64,000 nucleotides of DNA from positions 9,797,920 to 9,861,919 of the forward strand of contig CM062292.1 of assembly GCA_031216915.1 (NCBI GenBank). The letters run 5' to 3'. The stretch's first letter is position 1, and each line of letters begins with the position of its first letter. Under the pieces are notes generated by a model, which made no database searches, had not been told where the DNA came from, and saw only the letters and a program-made list of their open reading frames with translations. Origin of the DNA: Pictodentalium vernedei (taxonomy: Eukaryota; Mollusca; Scaphopoda; Dentaliida; Dentaliidae). Both the position numbers and the translations under genes were made by a program. Of the stretch, positions 62,591-64,000 are shown piece by piece.

Positions 62591-64000
62591 TTAGCTCATC
62601 TTGTCAAAGTCAAGCTGAGCTCATCTCATCGCTCTCCATCCGTCGTCCGTCAACACCATGTTTTGCTCTTCTCCTCCAAAACCACTGGGCTAATTCAAGT
62701 GAAAGTTTGTGTGAGTGATGGTTCCAAAGGGGCATTTCATTTTTGTTCAACTCAGCATGCCCAGCCCCATAGGGAGGGAGTGGGGGAAAATGCTCCAAAA
62801 TATTTTAAAAATCTTCTTCTCAAGAACCAGTGTGTACAATGACTTGATATTTGCTATGGAGCTTCCATATGAGGTGTAGAATCAAGTTTGTTCAAACGAA
62901 GTTTGTGAAGTAATATTTGGCTTTGTAATAGGAGGGGTAAGATTTTTGGCCCCGCCCAAAATTTCTATTTTCTGAACCGATGGTCCGGTATGAACCAAAT
63001 TTGTTTTGTGGTAGTATTGGGTCGTAAGTACTTGACCCATGCAAAAAAAAAAAAAAATTCCTGCATCCCCATGGGAACCCTGGGAGCTAAAAATAGAAAT
63101 ATTTTCAAACGCCCATATTTCCCAAACTCCACGGAACAGAGAGCTTTTATTTGGTATGAAGTATCCTTATGACCAGTAGAATTGTATGGTAAAAAAATTG
63201 CCATCGGTTATGTTAGGGTGTTCTGAAATAGGCATCGAAAAAATGCTGAGTCAGCATATTTGCAAAAATTTAAAAAAATCTTTTCTCCAGAACCAATCAT
63301 CAGAATCTTTTGATATTTGGTATACAGCATTCATAGGGGGGTCAGATAAAAGTTTGTTGAAATAAAGCTCATTGGTTCATATTTGGGCTCTCTACAGTTT
63401 TAACATAGGGTAATATGGGGAATATTCTTTAAAAATCTTCTTCTTCAGAACCACCAGTCAGAATCTTTTAATATTTGGTATACATCATTGTTATGAGGGT
63501 CAGATTCTAGATTGTTCAAATCAAGTCCCTAGGTTAATATTTGGGCTTCCTGTGGAAGCCCAAATTTTATCTTTGTTCAATATGGAGGGTAATTTAAAAA
63601 AATCTTCTTCTTCAGATCCATCAGTCAGAATGCTTTGATATTTGGTATGCAACATCTCTATGGGGGTCAGATTCAAGTTTGTTCAAATTGGATCCCTAGG
63701 TATATATTTGGGCTCACTATGGTAGCCCAAATTTTTACTTAGTGCAATATGAGGAAATTTCTTTAAAAATCTTCTTCTTCAGATCCACCAGTCAGAATGC
63801 TTTTATATGTAGTATACATCTCTAGGGAGGGTCAGATTCCAGGTTGTTCAATTCGAGTGCCTAGGTTAATATTTGGGCTCCATATGGGAACATGAAATTT
63901 AACTTAGTACAATATGAGGGAATTTCTTCAAAAATCTTCTTCTTCAGATTCACTTGTCAGAATGCTTTCACGTTTGGTATACAACATCTCTAGGGGGGTC
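62591..64000 (+). mobile_element. Element N, copy 3, cut by the window end
   Basis: TTAGCTCATCTTGTCAAAGT, GTCCGTCAACACC and the same internal order as copies 1 and 2, with a 15-bp deletion around CTCTCTACAG at 63400. The 3' end lies beyond the window. Confidence 0.9.

Overview
This is a metazoan (eukaryotic) nuclear window. It has spliced coding exons with GT-AG introns, tRNA-derived SINEs ending in AATAA repeats, many palindromic MITEs, hAT insertions and long minisatellites. The repeat style (hairpin-ended elements with GTCY microsatellites and 145-340 bp internal tandem repeats) resembles marine invertebrates, especially molluscs, but species and phylum cannot be fixed from sequence alone. 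Nothing bacterial is present: no operons, CRISPR or rRNA.

The only gene I can support is the middle of a phospholipase C-beta (PLCB) gene on the + strand. Three exons (8660-8739, 11688-11772, 21257-21344) encode the second half of the catalytic X domain. A fourth (25957-26306) encodes the start of the acidic X-Y linker. Reading phase is kept across all three junctions. A possible 39-bp fifth exon lies at 34752-34790. Upstream exons (EF hands, first half of X) and downstream exons (Y, C2, C-terminal coiled coil) are not seen, so the window is mostly intron. No complete transposase, reverse transcriptase or helicase ORF was recognised, so every mobile element here appears non-autonomous.

Layout. 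1-8.6 kb: MITE fragments, then a 5.7-kb tandem-repeat element (M) with another (N) inside it, then a MITE holding a SINE. 8.6-11.8 kb: exons 1 and 2, with a 47-bp tandem duplication of the end of exon 1 and its splice donor. 11.8-21.3 kb: MITEs, SINEs and a 4.1-kb tandem element (H) carrying a 2.27-kb hAT insertion. 21.3-26.3 kb: exons 3 and 4 with foldback MITEs packed end to end between them. 26.3-34.8 kb: SINE split by a TA-insertion element, further hairpin-ended elements, candidate exon 5. 34.9-38.7 kb: two minisatellites, the second grown from within a SINE. 39-46.9 kb: nested MITEs, two tandem elements, two full SINEs. 47.3-48.5 kb: 21-bp minisatellite. 49-52.4 kb: MITEs. 52.9-55.2 kb: 31-bp minisatellite of about 74 copies. 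55.4-64 kb: SINEs, MITEs, two more N copies and element P.

Repeat families were named by letter for cross-reference: A and B (TTAACCCTTTACCC ends, GAGCTC hairpin core), C (AGGCCTAAAAAA ends), D (CAGTGGAACCC / GGGCTCCACTG ends), G, Q, R, T, U, V and W (other small elements), and E, H, J, K, L, M, N, O and P (TTAG...CTWG hairpin-ended tandem-repeat elements, probably related to Helitrons/Helentrons). Nested insertions are frequent and give exact boundaries and relative ages.
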